Part shown: positions 1 to 6,826 of the stretch, in pieces
Position numbering within the stretch: position 1 is the first letter of the stretch
Layout: each line of letters starts with the position of its first letter
NCBI GenBank assembly: GCA_004556565.1
Contig: SFGN01000074.1
Span: forward strand, 1-13,269
Length of the DNA: 13,269 nucleotides
Direction: 5' to 3'
Source: Lachnospiraceae bacterium
Lineage (GTDB): Bacteria; Bacillota_A; Clostridia; Lachnospirales; Lachnospiraceae
Translations under genes and position numbers: made by a program
Notes under the pieces: generated by a model
Seen by the model: only the letters and a program-made list of their open reading frames with translations
Told to the model about the DNA's origin: nothing
Database searches by the model: none

Positions 1-231
1 GGTTATCAGCCAGTCAAAATATTTTGTCAGCAGTTCAAAATCCAATGCCTCAAATGTGATATGCCCGATCTTGATGTCTGTTTCTTCATTCAGATATTGA
101 AACAGCAGTCGGAATGCACACTTATAAGAAGCAATGGTATTCGGGCTTGCATTCACGTAAACCGGCAGATACTCCGTAAAGAACCTCCCAAGCAAGGAGA
201 TAAATTCATATTTAGAATCATTCTTCTTCAT
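1..231 (-). CDS. Third tyrosine recombinase of a RIT-type trio (N-terminal part, cut by window edge)
   Basis: Reading the minus strand from the ATG at 231 gives 77 codons open to the window edge. They begin MKKNDSKYEFISLLGRFF and include a NTIASYKCAFRLLFQYL stretch, which is the typical N-terminal SAM-like (core-binding) domain of a phage-type integrase: an array of helices with a 'N-T-x-x-S-Y' start. The catalytic domain lies outside the window. The ATG overlaps the end of the preceding recombinase gene by 14 bp (218-231), so translation is probably coupled. Three tyrosine recombinases in overlapping tandem is the hallmark of 'recombinase in trio' elements, and this would be the third, RitC-like member. 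The call rests on the N-terminal pattern plus position. Confidence 0.82.
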   Translation of the reverse strand, partial: MKKNDSKYEFISLLGRFFTEYLPVYVNASPNTIASYKCAFRLLFQYLNEETDIKIGHITFEALDFELLTKYFDWLIT

Positions 232-1206
232 AAGGCACCTCAACATCCGGGATCAAACCAGAGGTAAAAGATTCGAAGGCATCGAGCACCCCGGCAGCCT
301 GAACCCCTGAAAACCGCATATATTTATCGGTATCAAGCAGACATTCATGCCCGAGGTATGTCGGAAGGAGTAAATCGTTCATATCAACAGAATGTCCGGC
401 AGCCTCAAGCTGCTGCATGGATTTTAAGACAAACAGATGGCGGAAACAGTACAGACAGGCACCACGCTCATGGCAGTCTCGCTCACGCTGGTCAATGTCT
501 GCCAGTTTCAGGATTTCTGAAAACCATGAATCCATCTGGCGGGTCGTATAATGGCTTCCCTCTTTACGTCCCGGAAAAAGAAATGCTTCCGGTTCGTGCA
601 TGATACCCAACGTCAGGCAGTATCTCTCCATGACCGCAATGAGGGATTCGTGCACCGGGATAACACGCTCCTTAGAAAATTTAGTCTTTTTCAGAAAAGG
701 GTTCTGTTTTTGAAATCAACATCTTTACGCTGGAGTGACATTGTCTCCTGGAGCCGGGTTCCGCAACTGTAAAGAATGCGTAACGCCATTGGGATCTTTA
801 ACTGAAAGAAACTGCTGCAAGACCGTGGATTCTGGGGAGTCAGGTTATCCGCATAATGAAAAATACACACTATTTCCTCATCAGAAAAAATATAAGGGAT
901 ATAGTCCGACTTAACCTTAGGGAGCGTCGGCAGGAAAGACTGGTGACCGAGCGTATTCAGATATTTTCCAAAGCCACGCACTACTGCCAGTTTTTCTTTT
1001 ACCGTTTTGCTTTTTCCTAAAAGCGTTTTTGACCATGCAGACAAAATATCTTCCGTCAGTTCTTTCCCCTGAAAGCCTGAAATGACTAAATATTGATCTA
1101 ACAGCAGCAACACCCGGCGGTCATTTGAAACGGAGGATGCAGACAGCACAGCGGTCCGCAGTTCAAGATAATCTGTCATTTCCCTGGCAAAAGAGCTGTT
1201 AAACAT
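218..1206 (-). pseudogene. Second tyrosine recombinase of the trio, frameshifted
   Basis: The reading frame starts at the ATG at 1206, which overlaps the stop of the upstream recombinase by 8 bp. It runs 171 codons to a TGA at 691-693. The rest of the protein continues in another frame (KKTKFSKERVIPVHESL...) to a TGA at 218-220. One extra base at the C of CTTTTCTGAAA would restore a continuous 329-residue protein, close to the usual size of this family. The N-terminal core-binding domain spans about residues 5-90. The catalytic domain shows Arg151 (SCGTRLQE), the beta-strand Lys in KKTKFSK, a CFRHLF box, an LGH box and a Tyr in DKYMRF. At the usual His three residues before the second catalytic Arg there is Tyr (YCFR). 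A single-base deletion is the simplest reading; programmed -1 slippage at TTC is a less likely alternative. Confidence 0.85.
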
Positions 1207-2446
1207 GGTGTTCACCACCTTTCCACAGAAGCATTTCTGCAAAAATGCCGGTTGGTTCTGGCGTGGCAAGTGGACACAGCCGCATATTTTCAATATCTAA
1301 TCGGGCATAATGGCGGATTGCATGTTTGGTGCCATGCCCCAGCACTTTGCGGACCACCTCGGTTGAAACCCTGTCATTTACCATGTTGCTTGCAATGGAC
1401 GATCTGAAGGCACGGCTGCCGTGTCTTTTGTCTGTGATATCAACATCCGATTTGGCAACTAACATCCAGATGGCGGCATTGATCGCAAAGCTATCCAGTG
1501 GCTTATAGGGAATAGTGGCTGTCAAAAACACATTTGGACAGTCAGGCAGGGGCGGCCTTGCGGTCAGGATATAATCCTGCAACGCATCCTTTACTTCCGG
1601 GAACAGCTCCATTTCCCATAAATCTCCGGTTTTCTGCTGGATAAAATGAAGCCGGTTGTTTGTAAAATCAATGTTCTCAAAAGTCAGGGCTGAAATATCA
1701 CGGGAGCGGATACCATAGCGGGACAGTAACAAAAGGATCGCATAGTTCCTGATGCCTGCCGCTGTGCTGCGGTCAACGGAATCTTCAATAAGAGAAATTT
1801 CATCTTGTGTGTATACCGTTGGATGGGGCGAGTATTTTTTCCGGTTCATAACCAGTTTGGAAAAGTCTCTTTGGACTTGCCCGCTTTCAAAAAGATAACG
1901 CAGAAATGGACCGATTCTCTCCCAATAGCGTAAATAACCAAGCTGCAGGAAGGCGGTTTGGATCAGCTCACCAGACAAATCTGGAAGGACGGAGCATCCA
2001 AGGTTCTCCAAATTTTTCAGGAAACGGCCGCAGATCCACCGTTTGTAACGGATCGTAGTATCCTTATTCCCATTATGACGGCAATGGGAAATAAAAGAAT
2101 CCAAAACATGCAAAAGGCTGTCGGGAAGCTCAACAGTTGTTGATTTACCAGCCCACAAAGCTTCTTCACCGTCAAGCCCCTGAAACAGCCGGTTTAGCTT
2201 AGATACGATTATTTTCGCCCGTGTAACTCTGGAAGAACAGACTTTCAGAGTTTCTTCGCAATAGCGGATCAGGATTTCTCCGATCTCCGGTGAGTATTCG
2301 TCCAAGCCGTTTGCATCCATGCAATCTGCAAATGCCCGAAGGATGAAATCCATGTCCTTAACAGTACTTTCACTGTAGGATGCTGACTTGAACAGTTCAC
2401 GCAAATGCGCTGTCAAGTCACTAAATTTTGTACAATTATCCATCAT
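1199..2446 (-). CDS. First tyrosine recombinase of a RIT-type trio, apparently intact
   Basis: This 415-residue site-specific recombinase cuts and rejoins DNA through a covalent 3'-phosphotyrosine link. The N-terminal core-binding region lies around residues 110-195 and the catalytic domain around 205-390. Catalytic residues visible are Arg247 (YGIRSRD), Lys272 (QQKTGD), Arg348 in RAFRSS, His371 (VLGHG) and the nucleophile Tyr380 (RHYARL). The usual His three residues before Arg348 is Arg345. The first 100 residues are an additional helical N-terminal extension. The start at 2446 has AGGAGG at 2452-2457 with 5-nt spacing; a second ATG follows directly at 2443. The stop overlaps the start of the next recombinase. 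Size and gene order fit the first (RitA-like) gene of a recombinase-in-trio element, whose members are thought to act together on inverted terminal repeats. Confidence 0.88.
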   Translation of the reverse strand: MMDNCTKFSDLTAHLRELFKSASYSESTVKDMDFILRAFADCMDANGLDEYSPEIGEILIRYCEETLKVCSSRVTRAKIIVSKLNRLFQGLDGEEALWAGKSTTVELPDSLLHVLDSFISHCRHNGNKDTTIRYKRWICGRFLKNLENLGCSVLPDLSGELIQTAFLQLGYLRYWERIGPFLRYLFESGQVQRDFSKLVMNRKKYSPHPTVYTQDEISLIEDSVDRSTAAGIRNYAILLLLSRYGIRSRDISALTFENIDFTNNRLHFIQQKTGDLWEMELFPEVKDALQDYILTARPPLPDCPNVFLTATIPYKPLDSFAINAAIWMLVAKSDVDITDKRHGSRAFRSSIASNMVNDRVSTEVVRKVLGHGTKHAIRHYARLDIENMRLCPLATPEPTGIFAEMLLWKGGEHHV

Positions 2447-2467
2447 GATAACCTCCTCTGTATTTGT

Positions 2468-2480
2468 TGTCGATTCGACA
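2468..2480. repeat. Perfect 13-bp palindrome at the right flank of the recombinase trio
   Basis: TGTCGATTCGACA is a perfect inverted repeat of TGTCGA around one central T. It sits between the trio's RBS and its -10. Short palindromes of this type occur where tyrosine recombinases or dimeric repressors bind. The right half, TTCGACA, also equals the Spo0A-box heptamer (TGTCGAA on the other strand). Related copies lie at 2569-2578 and 2586-2595. It could be part of the element end or an operator; the sequence alone does not decide. Confidence 0.55.
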
Positions 2481-2487
2481 CGACTTA

Positions 2488-2493
2488 ATTATA
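2488..2493 (-). promoter_or_regulatory. Possible -10 element for the recombinase trio
   Basis: The minus strand reads TATAAT here, 42 bp upstream of the first recombinase start. No convincing -35 lies 16-18 bp further upstream, so the promoter may need an activator or be weak. The palindrome at 2468-2480 falls just downstream, where a bound protein would block transcription. Confidence 0.4.
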
Positions 2494-2563
2494 GAGCAGG
2501 CATCTAAAGGATTATTGTTATTCAAGAAGTTTATTGTAAAAGCGCTATTTTTAAGGAGGTATT

Positions 2564-2617
2564 ATGACTTATCGAATAATGTTACTTGTCGAATTAACCA
2601 AACCGGGCGAAGTGTAA
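2564..2617 (+). CDS. Possible 17-residue leader peptide
   Basis: ATG at 2564 is preceded by AAGGAGG with 4-nt spacing, a strong ribosome binding site. The peptide would be MTYRIMLLVELTKPGEV, ending with TAA at 2615-2617. The stop overlaps the start of the next gene's RBS (GTGTAAGGAGG). This arrangement suggests a translated leader coupled to the DUF6075 gene. It could instead be the scar of a gene cut by the neighbouring mobile element, since its sequence contains the repeat copies at 2569-2595. Function is unknown. Confidence 0.35.
   Translation: MTYRIMLLVELTKPGEV
2569..2595. repeat. Two 17-bp-spaced direct repeats at the presumed element boundary
   Basis: TTATCGAATA (2569-2578) and TTGTCGAATT (2586-2595) are related direct repeats with a 17-bp period, and they resemble the half-site of the palindrome at 2468-2480. 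They lie inside a possible 17-codon ORF. They may be arm or terminal binding sites of the recombinase trio. The opposite end of the element lies outside the window, so the required inverted match cannot be tested here. Confidence 0.4.
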
Positions 2618-2630
2618 GGAGGATAACGAG

Positions 2631-3032
2631 ATGGCTAAGATTTATTTTCGTGATAAGTCACACAAAGATTTTGTGATGGAAAATCTGAATAAATGCAGGA
2701 GAAATGACTGTTATCATCAGGCGATCTTTTATGTGATGGGAATTTCGGAAGAAACGAGAATGAACATCGGGCAGATGTTTGATTTTAAGAATGACTGCAT
2801 CATTCCGGAGGGAATGCATGGAGGATGGCAGACCAGTGGAACTGTGAAAGTCTGCAACCTTGCGTTTAATCTCTGGAATGGATTTGCAGAAGAAGGCAGG
2901 GAGAGGTTCTGCACACCAGAAGAACTGTTCTGCTGTGGATATGCCCCGTACTTTATGGAGGGAATCAAACTGCGGTATCCGGAATATTGCAGAGATCTGA
3001 CACCACCTAAAAGAAAGGATATGGAACGATAA
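2631..3032 (+). CDS. DUF6075 family protein (conjugative-element associated)
   Basis: This 133-residue soluble protein has no signal peptide or membrane segment. Its pattern fits the uncharacterised DUF6075 family that recurs in Clostridial conjugative elements near the sortase and lysozyme genes; the family call is from memory of this pattern. Visible features are a conserved-looking N-terminus (YFRDKSHKDF), a central GMHGGWQTSGTVKVCNLAFNL segment with aromatic and Gly residues, and several Cys (22, 27, 56, 75, 94, 101, 102, 120). The start has GGAGG at 2618-2622 with 8-nt spacing. The stop codon shares one base with the sortase ATG (TAATG), so the two genes are translationally coupled. Its role is unknown. 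Confidence 0.75.
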   Translation: MAKIYFRDKSHKDFVMENLNKCRRNDCYHQAIFYVMGISEETRMNIGQMFDFKNDCIIPEGMHGGWQTSGTVKVCNLAFNLWNGFAEEGRERFCTPEELFCCGYAPYFMEGIKLRYPEYCRDLTPPKRKDMER

Positions 3033-3802
3033 TGATGAAAAGAAAGCGATATGTGATAATCATTGCGGTGCTTGCAGCTATTTTTTCTGTAAGCACCTTT
3101 TTCCTGATCCGCAATCATATAGACTCCAAAAAGCAGGCAGAAATCTATGATGAATTGATTGAAACTGTCGAGGATACAGATGAAACACAGGAAACAATGT
3201 CGTATTCCGAAGATCAGTCATTTTTGCCGGACTATCAGGAGCTTTTTCTGCAAAACAATGATATGGTTGGCTGGATTAAGGTAGAAGATACCAAGATCAA
3301 TTATCCGGTCATGCAGTCCAAAGAAGAACCGAACTTTTACCTGCGACATGGATTTGATAAGGCGTATACGGTCTATGGCTGCCCGTATGTGCAGGAAAAC
3401 TGTGATGTAGATGCTCCATCGGACAATCTCATTATCTATGGGCACCATATGAACGATCAGTCTATGTTTGCCGGACTGATGAAGTATCAGAGCAAGTCCT
3501 TTTGGGAGAATCATAAAACAGTGCAGTTTGATACACTGACAGAAAAATCAGAATATGAAGTCGTGGCAGCTTTTAAGACGGTTGCTTATACCGATGGACC
3601 GGAGAGTTTTAAATATTATCATTTTGTCAACGCAGGAAATGAGGATGAGTTCAATGCGTATATCAGCAAATGCAAAGAGTTGGCATTCTATGATACGGGT
3701 GTGAGTGCAACGTATGGCGATAAGCTCATCACACTTTCTACCTGTGAGTATTCTCATAAGAATGGAAGAATGGTCGTTGTTGCCAAAAAGATTGCAGAGT
3801 AA
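3032..3802 (+). CDS. srtB: Class B sortase
   Basis: This is a membrane-anchored cysteine transpeptidase that links surface proteins to peptidoglycan. Residues 5-27 form an N-terminal signal anchor (KRYVIIIAVLAAIFSVSTFFLI). The sortase domain follows from about residue 65 to the end: a GWIKVEDTKINYPVMQ segment (80-95) typical of class B, catalytic His138 in YGHHM, nucleophile Cys238 in TLSTC, and Arg246 in NGRMVVVAKK. The 256-residue length is normal. The start overlaps the upstream stop by one base; an in-frame ATG follows immediately. Class B sortases of this type are common in Clostridial conjugative elements beside the cell-wall hydrolase. No protein in the window carries a sorting signal, so the substrate must be elsewhere or lost. 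Confidence 0.93.
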   Translation: MMKRKRYVIIIAVLAAIFSVSTFFLIRNHIDSKKQAEIYDELIETVEDTDETQETMSYSEDQSFLPDYQELFLQNNDMVGWIKVEDTKINYPVMQSKEEPNFYLRHGFDKAYTVYGCPYVQENCDVDAPSDNLIIYGHHMNDQSMFAGLMKYQSKSFWENHKTVQFDTLTEKSEYEVVAAFKTVAYTDGPESFKYYHFVNAGNEDEFNAYISKCKELAFYDTGVSATYGDKLITLSTCEYSHKNGRMVVVAKKIAE

Positions 3803-3819
3803 GGAGGGATTGACATTGT

Positions 3820-4314
3820 ATGGGTAACTTGATAACCCTAGCAGCATTGTTTGTTGCGAAAGTAACAGACAATGCACTAAGCACAACAAAAACAATATTG
3901 GTACAGAGAAGTCGGTGGATACTTGCAGGGATTGCGGTTATCATATCCGACTTTATTTATTTTTGGATCACAAAACGGGTGGTATCTGCGGACAGTGAGA
4001 TTGCAATTCTTGTAGTTGCATTTGCAGTTGGTGTTGGATGTTCCCTTGCCTGCTTCATCAATGAGAAACTGTCAAAAGACCGCATCTATGTGAATGTGAT
4101 TATGTCGGATGACCTTGAAGAAATGAAGCATTTCAGAGATTTTCTGGCAAAGCATCATATCACAAATGTAGCGGCAGACAGTTATACGCTTGACTGGGAC
4201 GCCAAGACAATCTCGATCACAGCCTACCCAGAAACAAAAGCAGAAAGTCGGCTGATCAACGACTATATCGCAGGAAGTTCCACGAAATTTAAGCGAGTGG
4301 TACAGCCGACTTAG
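3820..4314 (+). CDS. DUF5698/UPF0316-like membrane protein
   Basis: This 164-residue protein has hydrophobic segments at about residues 3-14, 33-51 and 61-80. A soluble C-terminal alpha/beta domain follows (about 88-160). The N-terminal half, with VTDNALSTTKTILVQRSRW and DFIYFW, resembles the UPF0316/DUF5698 membrane family, whose function is not established. The C-terminal domain is like the small ligand-binding domains often fused to that family. GGAGGG at 3803-3808 lies 11 nt from the ATG, slightly long; nearby TTG codons are not in frame. It sits between the sortase and the CHAP hydrolase in one tightly packed operon, so a role at the membrane during conjugation is possible but unproven. 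Confidence 0.65.
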   Translation: MGNLITLAALFVAKVTDNALSTTKTILVQRSRWILAGIAVIISDFIYFWITKRVVSADSEIAILVVAFAVGVGCSLACFINEKLSKDRIYVNVIMSDDLEEMKHFRDFLAKHHITNVAADSYTLDWDAKTISITAYPETKAESRLINDYIAGSSTKFKRVVQPT

Positions 4315-4328
4315 AAAGGAGGTTCGGT

Positions 4329-6083
4329 GTGGCTGATATAAAAACAAGAGATACGGTCAAAGGCACGATTAAAACATTGGATAAAGCAGCCGTTGCCGGT
4401 CAGAAGATGAAACAGGCATATATCGCCACAAAAGATAAAGCGGAGCGAACAGTCAATGCAAATGAAAATACCGCAGAAGAATATGCTGCGGATAAAGTGG
4501 AAGCCGGAATGGATGACATCTCACATAAGGCGGTTTATGTTTTGGATAGGGCTGGAAGAAAGGGCGTCAGGGATACAAAGGAAAATCTTCAGACAGCAAA
4601 AGAGAGTGTGCAGCATTTCAAACAGCAAAGAGCAGAACGAGCCATGAATGTGCAAAAGACACAGCATCGGGCTTCTGCTGTCAGAAATGGGACGACTTCT
4701 GTTCCGACAACACAAACACAGACATCTTCCGCAATCCGTACACTGGAAAAGCCTGAAAAGATGGTCAAGCAGTCTGTTACTTCCGCAGGTAAGAAAAATA
4801 TTAAAATTGCCGGGAAAGAAACTGCAAAGACAACGCAGCGGGCAGTTAAGACTGCGGAGCATACTGCCAAGACAAGCATTAAGACTAGCAGACAGGCGGC
4901 AAAGACTGCCCAGAAAACAGCACAGACCACAGCAAAGGCTTCAAAGAAAGCGGCAAAAGCTGCAAAGGAAGCAGCAAAACAGACTGCCCAGGCAACAAAA
5001 ACAGCAGTCAAAGCAGTTGTTTCAACGGTTAAGGCGATCATTGCAGGAACAAAAGCACTTGTATCTGCGATTGCTGCAGGCGGTTGGATTGCAGTTGTGA
5101 TTGTACTGGTGGTGGTTTTACTCGGCAGTGCGGTTGCAATGTTTGGAGGAGGAAGTGACAGTAATTCCTATACTCCGGTAAGTGCAGAGGTAGAAGCCTA
5201 TGAACCTATCATACAGAAGTATGCCAAGGAGTACGGCATTCCTGAGTATGTAGAACTTATCAAGGCGGTTATGATGCAGGAAAGCGGCGGTAGAGGACTT
5301 GACCCTATGCAGGCAGCAGAGGGAAGTTTCAATACGAAGTATCCGCACGAACCTAATGGAATTAAAGACCCTGAATATTCTATCCAGTGTGGTGTTCAGG
5401 AACTGAAAGCGGCTCTTACCTCGGCAGAGGTGGAAAGTCCGATTGATATGGAACATATCAAACTTGCCTTGCAAGGCTACAACTTCGGTAATGGGTATAT
5501 TTCTTGGGCAAAAACAAATTACGGTGGATATTCCTATGCCAATGCAGTAGAATTTTCGACAATGCAGGCTTCCAGACTTGGGTGGAGCAGTTATGGAGAT
5601 ACGCAATATGTCGCTCACGTTCTGAGGTACTATCCGTATGGGCGAGCCTTTACTGCCGGAGGTAATCAGGCGATTGTTGAGGTTGCTTTGACACAGCTAG
5701 GCAATCAGGGTGGACAACCTTACTGGAGTTGGTACGGTTTTGACAGTCGAGTGGAATGGTGTGCCTGCTTCGTATCTTGGTGTGCTGACCAATGCGGGTA
5801 TATTGAAAGCGGACTTGTTCCGAAATTTGCAGGTTGCGTGGATGGTGCAAACTGGTTTAAGTCAAATGGAAAATGGCAAGACCGCACTTATGAACCAAAG
5901 GCAGGAGATATTATCTTCTTTGATTGGGAAGGCGACGGTACAACAGACCACGTTGGTATCGTAGAGAAATGCGAGAATGGCACAGTTTATACCGTAGAGG
6001 GCAACTCAGGCGACGCCTGCAAGCAAAGACAGTACACAGTCGGAAGCAGCAATATCTATGGATACGGTATTCCGGCATATTAA
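4329..6083 (+). CDS. Membrane-anchored lysozyme-like + CHAP cell-wall hydrolase (CD1107 type)
   Basis: This 584-residue peptidoglycan hydrolase presumably opens the wall for the conjugation channel. Residues 1-245 form a long basic, Lys/Ala/Thr-rich cytoplasmic or linker segment. A transmembrane helix spans about 252-272 (GWIAVVIVLVVVLLGSAVAM). A lysozyme-like/transglycosylase domain covers about 288-435, with probable catalytic Glu318 in MMQESGGRG. A C-terminal CHAP amidase/endopeptidase domain covers about 445-584, with nucleophile Cys478 (EWCACFVSW), His541 (TDHVGIVE) and Asn559 (VEGNSG). The start is GTG at 4329 with AAAGGAGG about 6 nt upstream. In Clostridial conjugative elements this gene usually lies next to the VirB4 ATPase and is followed by DUF4315/DUF4366 and topoisomerase genes. 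None of these is present here. Confidence 0.9.
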   Translation: MADIKTRDTVKGTIKTLDKAAVAGQKMKQAYIATKDKAERTVNANENTAEEYAADKVEAGMDDISHKAVYVLDRAGRKGVRDTKENLQTAKESVQHFKQQRAERAMNVQKTQHRASAVRNGTTSVPTTQTQTSSAIRTLEKPEKMVKQSVTSAGKKNIKIAGKETAKTTQRAVKTAEHTAKTSIKTSRQAAKTAQKTAQTTAKASKKAAKAAKEAAKQTAQATKTAVKAVVSTVKAIIAGTKALVSAIAAGGWIAVVIVLVVVLLGSAVAMFGGGSDSNSYTPVSAEVEAYEPIIQKYAKEYGIPEYVELIKAVMMQESGGRGLDPMQAAEGSFNTKYPHEPNGIKDPEYSIQCGVQELKAALTSAEVESPIDMEHIKLALQGYNFGNGYISWAKTNYGGYSYANAVEFSTMQASRLGWSSYGDTQYVAHVLRYYPYGRAFTAGGNQAIVEVALTQLGNQGGQPYWSWYGFDSRVEWCACFVSWCADQCGYIESGLVPKFAGCVDGANWFKSNGKWQDRTYEPKAGDIIFFDWEGDGTTDHVGIVEKCENGTVYTVEGNSGDACKQRQYTVGSSNIYGYGIPAY

Positions 6084-6109
6084 AAATTCCAGACGGTGTC
6101 TGGAAAATT

Positions 6110-6140
6110 GAAAAGATGGCTGCTCAGTTGAGTAGCCATC
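6110..6140 (-). terminator. Rho-independent terminator of the minus-strand gene at 6148-6600
   Basis: On the minus strand GATGGCTACTC-AACT-GAGCAGCCATC forms an 11-bp stem (one mismatch or wobble, 6115-6140). It is followed by TTTTCAATTTT. It begins 8 bp after the stop of the 6148-6600 gene. On the plus strand no T-run follows, so it mainly serves the minus gene and protects the two converging units. Confidence 0.8.
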
Positions 6141-6147
6141 GGGTACA

Positions 6148-6600
6148 TTATGAAAAATCGGTTGTTTCTCTGTTATTCAGGAAAACATGATGTGTGTGAT
6201 AAGTGAAGCTAAAAAGCATATCGGCATTTTCTTTACTGCCGTCTAAAAAGGAAATATCATCGGCAAGGATAAAAAGAATTGCTAACAGCTTCTTGATATA
6301 TCCAGTGTAGCAGGCATAATCTACATAAATGTTGGCGATATATCCCTCGGCAAATTCTATCAGGTCAGCGTCAATTTCAAAGCTATTGGATAGTTCGTAA
6401 ACGGTCTTGATGAAGTTGTCCTTGTCAGCAATCCGCTCCTTACTAGGAACACTTCTGCGGTTCTTCTGTATAAATTTCAAAAAATCATCAGCTTCCGTAA
6501 AGTCAGGAGTGATTGTGTTGCCAGTTCCCAAATCTGTTTTGTAATCCTCAAATTTCTCTTTTTCAAACCGATTACTGAATATTATCTTTTGTTCGTCCAT
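6148..6600 (-). CDS. Hypothetical protein, 150 residues
   Basis: I do not recognise this protein. It is acidic in its N-terminal half, rich in Asp/Glu/Lys and Phe. It has one moderately hydrophobic stretch near residues 105-120 (KKLLAILFILADDISFL) that is interrupted by Asp, so a membrane helix is doubtful. It is supported as a real gene by an ATG start, a dedicated terminator just past the stop, and an extended -10 promoter upstream. Ribosome binding is unusual: AAAAGGA abuts the ATG directly, and the better-spaced AGGGG lies 9 nt upstream. It is transcribed against the conjugation block and divergently from the XRE regulator at 6827, which may control it. It may be cargo inserted downstream of the hydrolase gene. 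Confidence 0.7.
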   Translation of the reverse strand: MDEQKIIFSNRFEKEKFEDYKTDLGTGNTITPDFTEADDFLKFIQKNRRSVPSKERIADKDNFIKTVYELSNSFEIDADLIEFAEGYIANIYVDYACYTGYIKKLLAILFILADDISFLDGSKENADMLFSFTYHTHHVFLNNRETTDFS

Positions 6601-6700
6601 TCCTTTTTACCCCTAAGTTTATTCTATGGAGATTGTTCAATTTGGCTCTTGGGTTGTGATTTGTCTTTCGCCATTAACAATCGTGAATTACTACTTTTAT

Positions 6701-6709
6701 AGTATAACA
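6701..6709 (-). promoter_or_regulatory. Extended -10 promoter for the 6148-6600 gene
   Basis: The minus strand reads TGTTATACT, an extended -10 (TG-n-TATACT). No matching -35 is present, as is common for extended -10 promoters. The expected start is near 6694, giving a leader of about 90 nt. The direct repeats at 6714-6722 and 6734-6742 bracket its -35 region. Confidence 0.5.
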
Positions 6710-6713
6710 TAAA

Positions 6714-6742
6714 AATAGTTGGGAATCATCACTAATAGTTGG
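6714..6742. promoter_or_regulatory. Paired direct repeats, probable operator
   Basis: AATAGTTGG occurs at 6714-6722 and again at 6734-6742, exactly 20 bp apart, about two helical turns. They lie between the divergent genes, flanking the -35 position of the leftward promoter. The adjacent XRE regulator (6827-7162) is the obvious candidate to bind them; this is inference. Confidence 0.5.
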
Positions 6743-6826
6743 TTTGACTTCCTTTGGGTGCGTGTGATTTGAAATCTACTTAACCTATACTATCAGTTGT
6801 GGAAACACACTAAGGGAGGTGATGCG

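Noticed and set aside
2464..2676. Plus-strand ORF of 70 codons across the recombinase/DUF6075 gap
   Set aside because: It overlaps the boundary repeats and the well-supported DUF6075 start in another frame. It starts inside the trio's control region without a ribosome site.
4589..5100. Overlapping ORFs on both strands (150 codons each) inside the hydrolase gene
   Set aside because: They arise from the repetitive Lys/Ala/Thr codons of the real gene (AAG, GCA, ACA) read in other frames. No ribosome sites or domain patterns are seen.
5554..5560. TTCGACA heptamer inside the hydrolase gene
   Set aside because: It is a Spo0A-box match within coding sequence. One or two such matches are expected by chance in this window, so no function is claimed.
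5118..5618. Minus-strand ORF of 166 codons
   Set aside because: It is fully antisense to the lysozyme-like domain, with no ribosome site and no recognisable pattern.
6087..6105. Perfect inverted repeat TTCCAGAC-GGT-GTCTGGAA after the hydrolase gene
   Set aside because: It is a real hairpin, but no T-run follows on either strand, so it is not listed as a terminator. It may add to termination or mRNA stability together with the 6115-6140 hairpin.
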